NCBI GenBank assembly: GCA_964441455.1 | Contig: CAYTUX010000284.1 | Span: 1-9,167, forward strand | DNA: 9,167 nucleotides | Direction: 5' to 3' | From: JAQICX01 sp964441455 | GTDB taxonomy: Bacteria; Verrucomicrobiota; Kiritimatiellia; JAQICX01 | Part shown: piece after piece, positions 1-6,073 of the stretch | Layout: each line of letters starts with the position of its first letter | How positions within the stretch are numbered: the first letter of the stretch is position 1 | Made by a program: the position numbers and the translations under genes | Notes under the pieces: model-generated | The model's input: only the letters and a program-made list of their open reading frames with translations | Database searches by the model: none | What the model was told of the DNA's origin: nothing

Positions 1-1
1 A

Positions 2-286
2 ATAGGAACTAAATTTACTGCAACTTGTGATGTGTTTTTAGATGGATTAGAACATGAACACGTCGATGTGGAATTTTGTTGCGGGAAAACTACGGAAAAT
101 AAAAACATTGAAGAATATTCTGTTGTTTTGATGGAGATGGTTGAAGATAAAGGAAAAGGGAGCTTCAAGTATCAGGCGGAATTATCATGTGAGGAAACCG
201 GTCATTTTGGATTTACAGCACGGTTAACTCCTTCTGATAAAGAGTTAAAAGCTCTTTCCCCCGGTTTTGTCAAGTGGGCTGAGTAA
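2..286 (+). CDS. glgP: Alpha-glucan phosphorylase (GT35, bacterial GlgP type), C-terminal end only
   Basis: Only the last 94 codons are present; the frame is open to the left edge, so the gene begins outside the window. The visible residues match the C-terminal beta-rich tail of the roughly 700-850-residue bacterial alpha-glucan phosphorylases. Diagnostic segments are a 'VxVEFCCGK' strand, a 'YSVVLMEMV' strand, 'SCEETGHFGFTARLTPS', and the terminal 'GFVKWAE', the position of the usual 'LVTWA' end. The family releases glucose-1-phosphate from glycogen or maltodextrin using pyridoxal phosphate, but the catalytic and PLP-lysine regions are not in the window, so activity cannot be judged. The stop is followed 18 bp later by glgA on the same strand, which supports a glycogen-turnover operon. 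The identification rests on remembered family sequence patterns. Confidence 0.75.
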   Translation: MGTKFTATCDVFLDGLEHEHVDVEFCCGKTTENKNIEEYSVVLMEMVEDKGKGSFKYQAELSCEETGHFGFTARLTPSDKELKALSPGFVKWAE

Positions 287-292
287 GAAGAT

Positions 293-297
293 AAGGA
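293..297 (+). promoter_or_regulatory. Shine-Dalgarno site of glgA
   Basis: AAGGA lies 7 nt before the ATG at 305, inside the 18-bp gap after the phosphorylase stop. It fixes the glgA start and suggests both genes are read from one message. Confidence 0.6.
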
Positions 298-304
298 ACG
301 AATT

Positions 305-1819
305 ATGGCAAAAAAAAGTAATCCGAGAATTTTGGTGGTAACACCTGAAATCACATACCTTCCTAATGGTATGGGGAATATGGCCAATAGTCTTAATGCA
401 AAAGCCGGCGGGTTGGCAGATGTGTCAGCTTCTCTTATTTCCTCGTTGTTTGAACTTGGTGCGGATGTGCATGTTGCACTTCCTCATTATAGAAGAATGT
501 TTCATGTTGAAGTTGCAAATCTGATTAGTGCTGAACTTCGCAAATATCAAAGTAAACTACCTGATGCAAGAATACATTTAGCGGAAGACAGAATATTTTA
601 CTATCGAGAAAATGTTTATAGTCCATATAATCATGTTAATCCAAAACTGGCTTTGGCATTTCAGAGAGAAGTGATGAATAACATTATTCAGACAGTTCAG
701 CCGGACTTAATTCATTGTAACGACTGGATGACAGGGCTTGTTCCGGCTCTTGCAAGACGACTGAATATTCCTTGTCTGTTTACTGTGCATAATATTTTCA
801 CGCTTAACTCCACATTAGCAGAGATAGAAGATAGAGGAATTGATGCTGCAGAGTTCTGGAAATATCTATATTTTCAGCGGCCGCCGTATAATTATGAAGA
901 GAGTCGTAATAATAACCCGGTGGATCTGCTTGTCAGCGGCATTTTTTCCAGCCATTTTATCAACACAGTCAGCCCGACATTTCTTGATGAAATTGTTGAT
1001 GGATGTCATGATTGGGTTCCGGATAATGTCAGAGCTGAAGTGGCGGCAAAAAGAGCGGCAGGTTGTGCGATGGGTATATTAAACGCGCCTGATCCATCTT
1101 TCAATCCTGAAAACGATCCGCTGATAGAAGATCACTTTAATTCATCCAATCATTTTAAGGGTAAGAGTGCCAACAAGGTAGCATTGCAGAAAAAACTGGG
1201 ATTAAACATTAATCCTGATGCTCCTATATTGTTCTGGCCATCAAGACTTGATCCGGTTCAGAAGGGGTGCCAGTTGTTGTCTGATATATTGTTTAATTTA
1301 ATTTCAAAGTATTGGGAAGAAGATTTACAGATTGTTTTTGTGGCAAATGGTGCTTATCAGCCAATATTTCGAGATATTGTCAGGTGGCATAATTTTCATG
1401 AAAGAGTTGCTGTTTGTGACTTTGAAGAGGAGCTGTCTCATCATGGATATGCAGCCTCTGACTTTATGATTATGCCGTCAAGATTTGAGCCATGCGGTTT
1501 ACCGCAGATGATTTCTTGTTTGTATGGATCTCTGCCGATAGTTCATGACACAGGAGGTTTACATGATACAGTTGAAAATTTGGATATTGCAAATCAGAAA
1601 GGAAATGGTTTTGTATTTGAACATTATGATTCAAATGGACTTATGTGGGCTATTGATCAGGCAATGGAATTTTACAGCCGGCCAAAAGAGCTGAAGAGTT
1701 CAGTTATTGCAAGAGTTATGGATTATGCAAAAAACACTTTTAATTATGATGTTACAGCCGGAGCCTATTTTGATATTTATGAGAAAATGTTAGACCGTCC
1801 AATTGTCAAGTCATTTTAG
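305..1819 (+). CDS. glgA: Glycogen/starch synthase, GT5 family (divergent GlgA)
   Basis: 504 aa, near the usual 470-530 aa of GlgA. It should transfer glucose from ADP- (or UDP-) glucose to a growing alpha-1,4-glucan in the cytoplasm. The N-terminal Rossmann half carries the nucleotide-sugar loop 'KAGGLADV' (K33-V40), 'HCNDWMTGLVPAL' (137-149, the HxHDWQT position) and 'LFTVHNI' (158-164). The C-terminal half carries 'SRLDPVQKG' (313-321, with R314 and K320 at the conserved Arg/Lys positions), 'PSRFEPCGLPQ' (391-401, E395 being the conserved glutamate) and 'TGGLHDTV' (416-423). Two oddities: an extended N-terminal loop 'PNGMGNMANSLNA' before the KxGGL motif, and 'GILNAPDP' where classical enzymes read GI-NGID. 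It lacks the first-loop sequence of Bacteroides enzymes. The nucleotide-sugar preference cannot be read from sequence alone. Confidence 0.9.
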   Translation: MAKKSNPRILVVTPEITYLPNGMGNMANSLNAKAGGLADVSASLISSLFELGADVHVALPHYRRMFHVEVANLISAELRKYQSKLPDARIHLAEDRIFYYRENVYSPYNHVNPKLALAFQREVMNNIIQTVQPDLIHCNDWMTGLVPALARRLNIPCLFTVHNIFTLNSTLAEIEDRGIDAAEFWKYLYFQRPPYNYEESRNNNPVDLLVSGIFSSHFINTVSPTFLDEIVDGCHDWVPDNVRAEVAAKRAAGCAMGILNAPDPSFNPENDPLIEDHFNSSNHFKGKSANKVALQKKLGLNINPDAPILFWPSRLDPVQKGCQLLSDILFNLISKYWEEDLQIVFVANGAYQPIFRDIVRWHNFHERVAVCDFEEELSHHGYAASDFMIMPSRFEPCGLPQMISCLYGSLPIVHDTGGLHDTVENLDIANQKGNGFVFEHYDSNGLMWAIDQAMEFYSRPKELKSSVIARVMDYAKNTFNYDVTAGAYFDIYEKMLDRPIVKSF

Positions 1820-1820
1820 A

Positions 1821-1913
1821 TTTAAGAATTTCCGCTTTAGCGGAAAAGCAAAGGAGATACCCGATAAATCACGTCTGTAAGGATAGAGGGAAAATTTAAG
1901 AATGTTGGAAATG
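1821..1913 (+). repeat. Dispersed intergenic repeat, copy 1 (hairpin between TTAAGAAT boxes)
   Basis: Directly after the glgA stop. It contains TTTAAGAATT, then a hairpin with stem TTTCCGC (1829-1835), loop TTTA and arm GCGGAAA (1840-1846), then a purine-rich stretch, then ATTTAAGAATGTTG (1894-1907). The same order of blocks recurs at 4480-4560. The hairpin is not followed by a T-run on the plus strand, so I do not call it an intrinsic terminator for glgA. It is either a decayed mobile repeat or a processing or stability element. Confidence 0.55.
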
Positions 1914-1964
1914 ATTCGCATTGCCGAGCTGGTGTCCGGCATTTCCAAAATAATTGAAAGTTGA
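1902..1964 (+). CDS. Possible 20-codon leader ORF upstream of aroQ
   Basis: ATG at 1902 opens a 20-residue frame whose TGA (1962-1964) lies 2 nt before the aroQ ATG at 1967. A GAGGG sits at 1886-1890, rather far from this ATG; an internal ATG at 1911 is an alternative start. The peptide would be mainly hydrophobic and charged, with 'IRIAELVSGISKIIES' at its end. It has no Trp, Tyr or Phe, so it is not a classic aromatic-amino-acid attenuator peptide. The stretch looks more G+C-rich than its flanks and overlaps the inverted repeat 1907-1946. The first codons fall in the repeat block shared with 4540-4560, which weakens the case. Translational coupling to aroQ is inference. Confidence 0.2.
   Translation: MLEMIRIAELVSGISKIIES
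1907..1946 (+). other. Inverted repeat in the aroQ leader
   Basis: GGAAATG (1907-1913) pairs with CATTTCC (1940-1946). Inside, CCG (1924-1926) can pair with CGG (1937-1939), or alternatively TGCCG (1922-1926) with CGGCA (1937-1941). The element ends 20 nt before the aroQ ATG. It could shape translation of aroQ or be the tail of the repeat before it; no known riboswitch was recognised. Confidence 0.4.
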
Positions 1965-1966
1965 AA

Positions 1967-2407
1967 ATGAAAATTATAATAATTAATGGACCTAATCTGA
2001 ATATGTTAGGGACAAGAGAACCGCAGAAGTATGGATATGAAACTTTAGATGATGTAAATTCTAAATTGAAATTATCAGCAGGTCAGAATAATATAAATTT
2101 GGATTTTTATCAATCAAACGTTGAAGGAGAGTTGGTAACCAAAATTCAGAATTGTCTGAATGATTTTGATGGTATAATAATAAATGCAGGAGCGTATACA
2201 CATACAAGTGTTGCGGTTAGAGATGCTATTGCTTCTGTAAGCTGCATACCTGCTGTTGAAGTTCACTTGACCAATCCTCAAACAAGAGAAAGTTTCAGAC
2301 AAAAATCATTAATTGCCGACGTATGCATCGGCTCAATTGCCGGTTTTGGTTGGCAATCTTATATGTTGGCTCTACAATGGTTTATAAATCAAAATGAAAA
2401 ATTATAA
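1967..2407 (+). CDS. aroQ: Type II 3-dehydroquinate dehydratase
   Basis: 146 aa, the normal length for the small dodecameric type II enzyme. It dehydrates 3-dehydroquinate to 3-dehydroshikimate, the third step of the shikimate pathway, in the cytoplasm. All expected active-site residues are visible: R17 and the lid tyrosine Y22 in 'GTREPQKYG', N73 and H79 in 'NAGAYTHTS', H100 in 'EVHLTN', and R107 and R111 in 'TRESFR'. The 'QSNVEGEL' motif (49-56) has Val where His is common; this His is not one of the catalytic residues. I chose ATG 1967 over the in-frame TTG at 1961 because 'MKIIIINGPNLN' matches the usual N-terminus. The Shine-Dalgarno site is weak (GAAAG, 6 nt upstream). The 3' end overlaps the next gene by 14 bp, so the two are probably co-translated. 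Confidence 0.95.
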   Translation: MKIIIINGPNLNMLGTREPQKYGYETLDDVNSKLKLSAGQNNINLDFYQSNVEGELVTKIQNCLNDFDGIIINAGAYTHTSVAVRDAIASVSCIPAVEVHLTNPQTRESFRQKSLIADVCIGSIAGFGWQSYMLALQWFINQNEKL

Positions 2408-3467
2408 AATCTCCAGAAAATCAATGGAATTTCTCTCAAATCTCATTGATACACCAAGCCCATCCGGATTTGAGGCTGAAGTACAAAAAGTTTATATTGA
2501 ATATTTAAAACCTTTTATATCTAACTTTAATGCGGATGTGCTTGGAAATATTTCTGCAATTCTTAACCCTGATGCCCATTTTAAAGTAATGCTTGCAGCT
2601 CATTGTGATGAAATCGGATTGATGGTTCAGTATATTGATTCAGATGGGTTTCTGGTTTTAAATAAAATTGGCGGACCTAATCTTTCTGCTTTTGCAGCTC
2701 ATAAAGTTCTACTGCGTTCAAATGACGGAAAGTGGATTGACGGAATTGTTCAAAGAAAAAACAACTGTTTTTCGCAGGAGCTCATTAATGATGCAGAAAA
2801 TTATTATGTTGATATAGGGGTTTCATCAAAAAAAGAAGCTTTAGAGGTGGTTTCACCCGGAACACCTGTTGTTATTGACAGTGGTATTAAAAAGCTTGCT
2901 GATACGCGTTATTCTTCTAAAGCCTTTGATGATAAAATCGGAGTTTTTGTAATTGCTGAGACCATAAGAATTTTATCAGAAACTGATTTGGATATTGGAG
3001 TATATGCTGTTTCAACTGTTCAGGAGGAGGTTGGTACCAGAGGTGCAGTTACATCTTCTTTTTCGATCAATCCGGATGTAGGAATTGCTGTTGATGTTAA
3101 TCATGTAAGTGATTATCCAAGTTCACAAAAGAAAACTGTTGGTGATATTGAGCTTGGAGGTGGTGCAGTTCTTGTTAAAGGTGTGAATACTAATTTAAAA
3201 GTTGATGAAATTTTGATCAATTCTGCTAAAAATGAAGATATTAAGACTCAAATTTCACCATGTCCGGGAATTACAGGAACAGATGTCCGATCTATACAAA
3301 TGGCTCAAAGTGGTGTTGCTACAGGACTTGTGAAAATTCCGCTGCGATACATGCACACTCCGTCAGAAGTTTTAGATATCAAAGATGCTGAGGCAGCTAT
3401 TGATTTGCTGGTCGCATTTATTTTATCTTTGAGAAAAGATATGGATTTTCATCCTGTTAGCTTATGA
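2394..3467 (+). CDS. M42-family metallo-aminopeptidase (glutamyl aminopeptidase / TET-like)
   Basis: 357 aa, typical for M42 peptidases, which are usually cytoplasmic dinuclear-metal aminopeptidases forming large tetrahedral assemblies that trim peptides. Metal and catalytic residues are in register: H70 and D72 in 'AAHCDEIG', the D179-D180 pair in 'KAFDDKIG' (bridging Asp), E211 (base) and E212 (ligand) in 'VQEEVGTRGA', D234 in 'AVDVNH', and H321 in 'RYMHTPSEV'. The N-terminal 'DTPSPSGFE' (19-27) is the usual family opening. ATG 2394 lies inside aroQ and has no clear Shine-Dalgarno site, suggesting translational coupling; ATG 2424 is a possible alternative, but starting at 2394 keeps 'SRKSMEFL', which fits the family. 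Members have been misannotated as cellulase M. Substrate preference is not readable. The link to aroQ is positional only. Confidence 0.92.
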   Translation: MKNYKISRKSMEFLSNLIDTPSPSGFEAEVQKVYIEYLKPFISNFNADVLGNISAILNPDAHFKVMLAAHCDEIGLMVQYIDSDGFLVLNKIGGPNLSAFAAHKVLLRSNDGKWIDGIVQRKNNCFSQELINDAENYYVDIGVSSKKEALEVVSPGTPVVIDSGIKKLADTRYSSKAFDDKIGVFVIAETIRILSETDLDIGVYAVSTVQEEVGTRGAVTSSFSINPDVGIAVDVNHVSDYPSSQKKTVGDIELGGGAVLVKGVNTNLKVDEILINSAKNEDIKTQISPCPGITGTDVRSIQMAQSGVATGLVKIPLRYMHTPSEVLDIKDAEAAIDLLVAFILSLRKDMDFHPVSL

Positions 3468-3516
3468 TTTGCCGCTACACTTCGTTGAGTTGCTGTCGCA
3501 GAATCAGCCTGCACTT

Positions 3517-3522
3517 TTGACA
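3517..3522 (+). promoter_or_regulatory. Possible -35 box (TTGACA) before the DUF3108 gene
   Basis: A perfect TTGACA lies 27 nt before the ATG at 3550, in the 82-bp gap after the peptidase gene. There is no good -10 at 16-18 bp spacing, so this is weak as a sigma-70 promoter. The surrounding TTTTGACAGAA is shared with a site upstream of the NHL gene at an almost identical distance from its ATG. Confidence 0.25.
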
Positions 3523-3549
3523 GAACCAATTTTAAATGAAAGAACCAAT

Positions 3550-4449
3550 ATGAAAAAAGTGATTTACAGCATTTTTATGTTTGCATGCTGTTTAATGTTT
3601 TCAGATGCACAAACCAATGAAATTATTGACACAAGTTTTAAAGATTATGTTCCTGAAAATTTTTCCACCAATGATTACTGGTTTCCAATTGGTGAGGAAT
3701 TGGTTTTTAAAGCACTACTTGGTTTTATTCCTGTTGGAGAAGCAACTTCAAAAATTGAATGGGGTGAACTGGACGGAAAAAGAGTACTGCATATAAAGTA
3801 TACGGCGAAAAGCAATAAAGTTATTGCAACTATTTATCCTGTAGACGACATTATTGATGTCTATATTGACCCGGTAACCTTCAGATCTTTAAAGTATGAG
3901 ATGAAGCTTAAAGAGGGGCGTCACTTCAAGCATGAAATAACAACGTTTGATTATGAGACTATGACAGGTACTTCAATTCGTGTTGATAAAGATAATCGAA
4001 AGGAGACTTTTAAGTTTTCTCCGGATGCTCGAGGGCTTTTCACCTTTATGTACTATATGAGGTCAAGAGGCTACAATATAGGTGAAGAAGAGACATTTAA
4101 TGTAGTTACAGATGGAAAAGAGTATAAATTAATGGTTAATCCAACAAAAGTTGAAGAAATTGATGTTGGCAATTTCGGCAAGTTAGAAGCTGTTAGACTG
4201 GATCCGAAAGCAGAGTTTGATGGAATATTTATAACCAAAGGTAAAGTTGTTGCCTGGGTATCTTTAGATTCAAGAAGGTTATTGGTCAGGGGGCAGATTG
4301 AACTGCCTTTTATAGCTGATGTAAAAATTGTGCTTGAGGCTGTTAAGGGTTCCGGAGATGACTTATGGACGGAGCATAATAAGAAACAGGTAGAGCAGGA
4401 TAAAAAAGCAGAACGAAAAAAGCGTGCAAAAAGAGGACGCAGGATGTAG
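3550..4449 (+). CDS. Exported DUF3108-family protein with basic C-terminal tail
   Basis: 299 aa from ATG 3550. An in-frame TTG upstream would add 27 unlikely residues ahead of a good signal peptide, so I reject it. The signal peptide is 'MKKVIYSIFMFACCLMFSDA', probably cut before Q21; C14-C15 after 'MFA' leaves a weak possibility of a lipoprotein. The mature part follows the DUF3108 pattern: 'IGEELVFKALLGFIPVGEA' (47-65), a run of beta-strands, 'FDGIFITKGKVVAWVSLDSRRL' split over 223-244, and a final 'VRGQIELPFIADVKIVLEA' (246-264). The family is periplasmic or outer-membrane associated and of unknown function. The last about 25 residues are very rich in Lys and Arg ('KKAERKKRAKRGRRM' at the end), as if binding a polyanion such as nucleic acid or acidic polysaccharide; that is inference. 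The gene is the last rightward one before the convergence point. Confidence 0.8.
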   Translation: MKKVIYSIFMFACCLMFSDAQTNEIIDTSFKDYVPENFSTNDYWFPIGEELVFKALLGFIPVGEATSKIEWGELDGKRVLHIKYTAKSNKVIATIYPVDDIIDVYIDPVTFRSLKYEMKLKEGRHFKHEITTFDYETMTGTSIRVDKDNRKETFKFSPDARGLFTFMYYMRSRGYNIGEEETFNVVTDGKEYKLMVNPTKVEEIDVGNFGKLEAVRLDPKAEFDGIFITKGKVVAWVSLDSRRLLVRGQIELPFIADVKIVLEAVKGSGDDLWTEHNKKQVEQDKKAERKKRAKRGRRM

Positions 4450-4479
4450 TAAACGTTCTAAGTTCTAAGATGTTTGAAG

Positions 4480-4560
4480 TTAAGAATTAAAAGCTTCCGC
4501 TGTAGCGGAAAAGTACAAGAGAGACGGGGTAGAGATAAGATTTAAGAATGTTGAAAAATG
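4480..4560 (+). repeat. Dispersed intergenic repeat, copy 2
   Basis: Same block order as 1821-1913: GTTAAGAATT (4480-4489), hairpin TTCCGC (4495-4500), loop TGTA, arm GCGGAA (4505-4510), a purine-rich stretch with AAGAGAGAC, and ATTTAAGAATGTTG (4540-4553). It lies between two convergent transcripts. Read on the minus strand, the hairpin is followed by GCTTTTAATT about 50 nt beyond the tRNA end, so it might also act as a weak terminator for the tRNA transcript. Confidence 0.55.
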
Positions 4561-4636
4561 GGGCGAGTAACCGGATTCGAACCGGCGACAACCTGAACCA
4601 CAATCAGGAGCTCTAACCAACTGAGCTATACCCGCC
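4559..4636 (-). tRNA. tRNA-His (anticodon GTG), CCA encoded
   Basis: 78 nt on the minus strand including the extra 5' G(-1) typical of tRNA-His, which pairs with C73. The 7-bp acceptor stem is GCGGGTA with TACTCGC (one G-U pair). The D arm is AGCTC...GAGCT, the anticodon stem CCTGA/TCAGG surrounds loop TTGTGGT with anticodon GTG, the variable region is TTGTC, and the T arm is GCCGG-TTCGAAT-CCGGT. The gene encodes its own 3' CCA (complement of 4559-4561). Layout closely matches the E. coli tRNA-His that I remember. It is downstream of the DUF4139 operon on the same strand. Confidence 0.97.
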
Positions 4637-4646
4637 ATATCTAATA

Positions 4647-4677
4647 AAACGGAGCGTAATATATACAAACTCCGTTT
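4647..4677 (-). terminator. Terminator-like hairpin at the end of the DUF4139 operon
   Basis: AAACGGAG and CTCCGTTT form a perfect 8-bp stem with a 15-nt AT-rich loop. On the minus strand it starts 29 nt after the DUF4139 stop codon and the second arm runs into TTTTATT, acceptable for an intrinsic terminator. It sits between that gene and tRNA-His and contains the likely tRNA -10 box in its loop. Confidence 0.5.
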
Positions 4678-4686
4678 ATAAATCAA
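4658..4686 (-). promoter_or_regulatory. Probable promoter of tRNA-His
   Basis: On the minus strand, TTGATT (4681-4686) and TATATT (4658-4663) are separated by exactly 17 bp, a good sigma-70-type match. Transcription would begin near 4651, giving a leader of about 15 nt before the tRNA. The element overlaps the hairpin at 4647-4677. Confidence 0.5.
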
Positions 4687-4706
4687 TGTTTTTCTTCAAA
4701 AAATCA

Positions 4707-6056
4707 TTATTTTTTTACAGTTGCTCTTCTTCCGTTGTGTTTAGTGAGTATATATTCGAATTTTGTTTCACTATTTGCAGGAATATCAAGCTTGTATTTT
4801 ATAGTATCCAGGTCGTCTTTTATATATTTTCCATATTGACCTTGGTTGACTATATCCCAATATTGAGTGTCTAAATCTCTTGTTATCTCAATCTTTATTG
4901 GGATGTCACGCATATTTTTTATTTCAACATTCCAGTTTTCTGTTAAATCCCAACCAACAATTTTTCCATGGTTTTGTGTATCAAACATATAGTCGTGAGT
5001 AGATTCCTTCATTTTTGTTATTTTCACAGTGACATCTTCAACATGACCAAGTGCAAGTTCAACCTCTTGTTCAACAGGAATATATTGAAAATCTGATCTG
5101 CCTGCATAGGTTAAATCCTTATTTTCTGATGTTCCAAAAACCTGAATTTCACCTCCGGGTATCGGAGTCTCTCCAAGTTTATGTTCCTTATCATTTTTGA
5201 AGTATAGAAATCTTCTGACTTGTCTGCCGTATCTTGATTCATTGTATTTATACAGATTGTCAACTTTGACACCTTGTGCATCAAAACTCGGCAGCCGCTT
5301 CGCCCATGTATTGGGAATGCTTTCTGTTCCTTCAATTGTGTACAAGAAGTATTCGCTAAGTCCCTCTTTCTTTATCTCTTTCCTTCTAACCATAGAGGAA
5401 TCAGCCGCGGCAAATGCCATTCTGGCAACTCCGCCCCAGACCTCCTTAACCCGTTCTTCATCAATTTTTTCCATCGAAGGAACAGGGTGCCTGATAAGAG
5501 GGGACTGGTAGGGATATTGTCTGTTCGCAAGTTCAACTATTGTGTCTATGGTGTGAACCTTGCCGACAATTAGTCTGACTTGAGCATTGTCATAATCTTC
5601 TCCGCTATTGTTTGTAACTTTTACATATGCATTCAAGTTCATTGATGTTTCATCTGATGACATTGTTGCAAGATAGAATGCACTCCATGTTAAACCACTT
5701 GTCAGATATGAAATCTCAAATGGAGTTTTGCCGTTAATCTGACTGCTGATTGTCCAATAACCGAGATTTCTCGTGTTTGCCGGATAAGTTAAATCAAAAA
5801 CATCTATGGCATCTCCATTTGCTTTTGGCATCAAATCAATACTTGTCGGATCAATTAAAGTGTTAGCCCACGAAAACTGTAATTCGTTTTTTCCATTCTT
5901 GACAGTCAAATTTCTGTTATCTCGGACCAAAGTAAGATTTGCGGAATTGTATATTGTCAACTGTGTTGAATCTCTATTCGGCAGAGTTACCAAATCCACC
6001 TTTGCATATGATAAGGTTGCAATCATTAATACTGTAAATATAAAATATATTTTCAT
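4707..6056 (-). CDS. Secreted DUF4139 (mucoidy-inhibitor-like) protein, full-length paralogue
   Basis: 449 aa with signal peptide 'MKIYFIFTVLMIATLSYA', probably cut after A18. Residues about 30-75 resemble the DUF4140 N-terminal strand domain ('LTIYNSANLTLVRDNRNL', then 'LIDPTSIDLMP'). From about 90 to the end is DUF4139: 'GLTWSAFYLA' (121-130), 'NNSGEDYDNAQVRLIVGK' (149-166), 'YTIEGTESIPNTWAKRLPS' (239-257), 'LGETPIPGGEIQVFG' (294-308) and a C-terminal beta domain with 'VELALGHVEDVTVK'. The coiled coil that separates the two parts in many relatives is missing. The family is envelope-associated with no established biochemistry; the 'mucoidy inhibitor A' name comes from one phage-era annotation. 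It follows its shorter paralogue by 17 bp, with a strong AAGGAGA ribosome site, and is the last protein gene of the operon. Confidence 0.85.
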   Translation of the reverse strand: MKIYFIFTVLMIATLSYAKVDLVTLPNRDSTQLTIYNSANLTLVRDNRNLTVKNGKNELQFSWANTLIDPTSIDLMPKANGDAIDVFDLTYPANTRNLGYWTISSQINGKTPFEISYLTSGLTWSAFYLATMSSDETSMNLNAYVKVTNNSGEDYDNAQVRLIVGKVHTIDTIVELANRQYPYQSPLIRHPVPSMEKIDEERVKEVWGGVARMAFAAADSSMVRRKEIKKEGLSEYFLYTIEGTESIPNTWAKRLPSFDAQGVKVDNLYKYNESRYGRQVRRFLYFKNDKEHKLGETPIPGGEIQVFGTSENKDLTYAGRSDFQYIPVEQEVELALGHVEDVTVKITKMKESTHDYMFDTQNHGKIVGWDLTENWNVEIKNMRDIPIKIEITRDLDTQYWDIVNQGQYGKYIKDDLDTIKYKLDIPANSETKFEYILTKHNGRRATVKK

Positions 6057-6063
6057 TGTTATT

Positions 6064-6070
6064 TCTCCTT
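6064..6070 (-). promoter_or_regulatory. Strong Shine-Dalgarno site of the second DUF4139 gene
   Basis: AAGGAGA on the minus strand, 7 nt before the ATG at 6056 and within the 17-bp gap between the paralogues. It is the best ribosome site in the window and may raise output of this gene over the others in the operon. Confidence 0.7.
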
Positions 6071-6073
6071 AAG

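Noticed and set aside
1829..1846. Intrinsic terminator of glgA
   Set aside because: The stem is short and followed by AAGCAAAGG rather than a T-run; the same hairpin elsewhere marks it as part of a repeat.
3471..3511. Relict REP-like element before the DUF3108 gene
   Set aside because: It shares only TGAGTTGCT and a GTAG on the opposite strand with the 8463-8758 array and has no matching stem; too weak to call.
3469..3549. 27-codon upstream extension of the DUF3108 gene from a TTG
   Set aside because: It would bury the signal peptide; the ATG at 3550 followed by KK and a hydrophobic run is the natural start.
4480..4686. 68-codon minus-strand frame containing 'GIAQLVRAPDCGSGCRRF'
   Set aside because: This is the well-known false translation of a tRNA gene; the segment is tRNA-His and its promoter.
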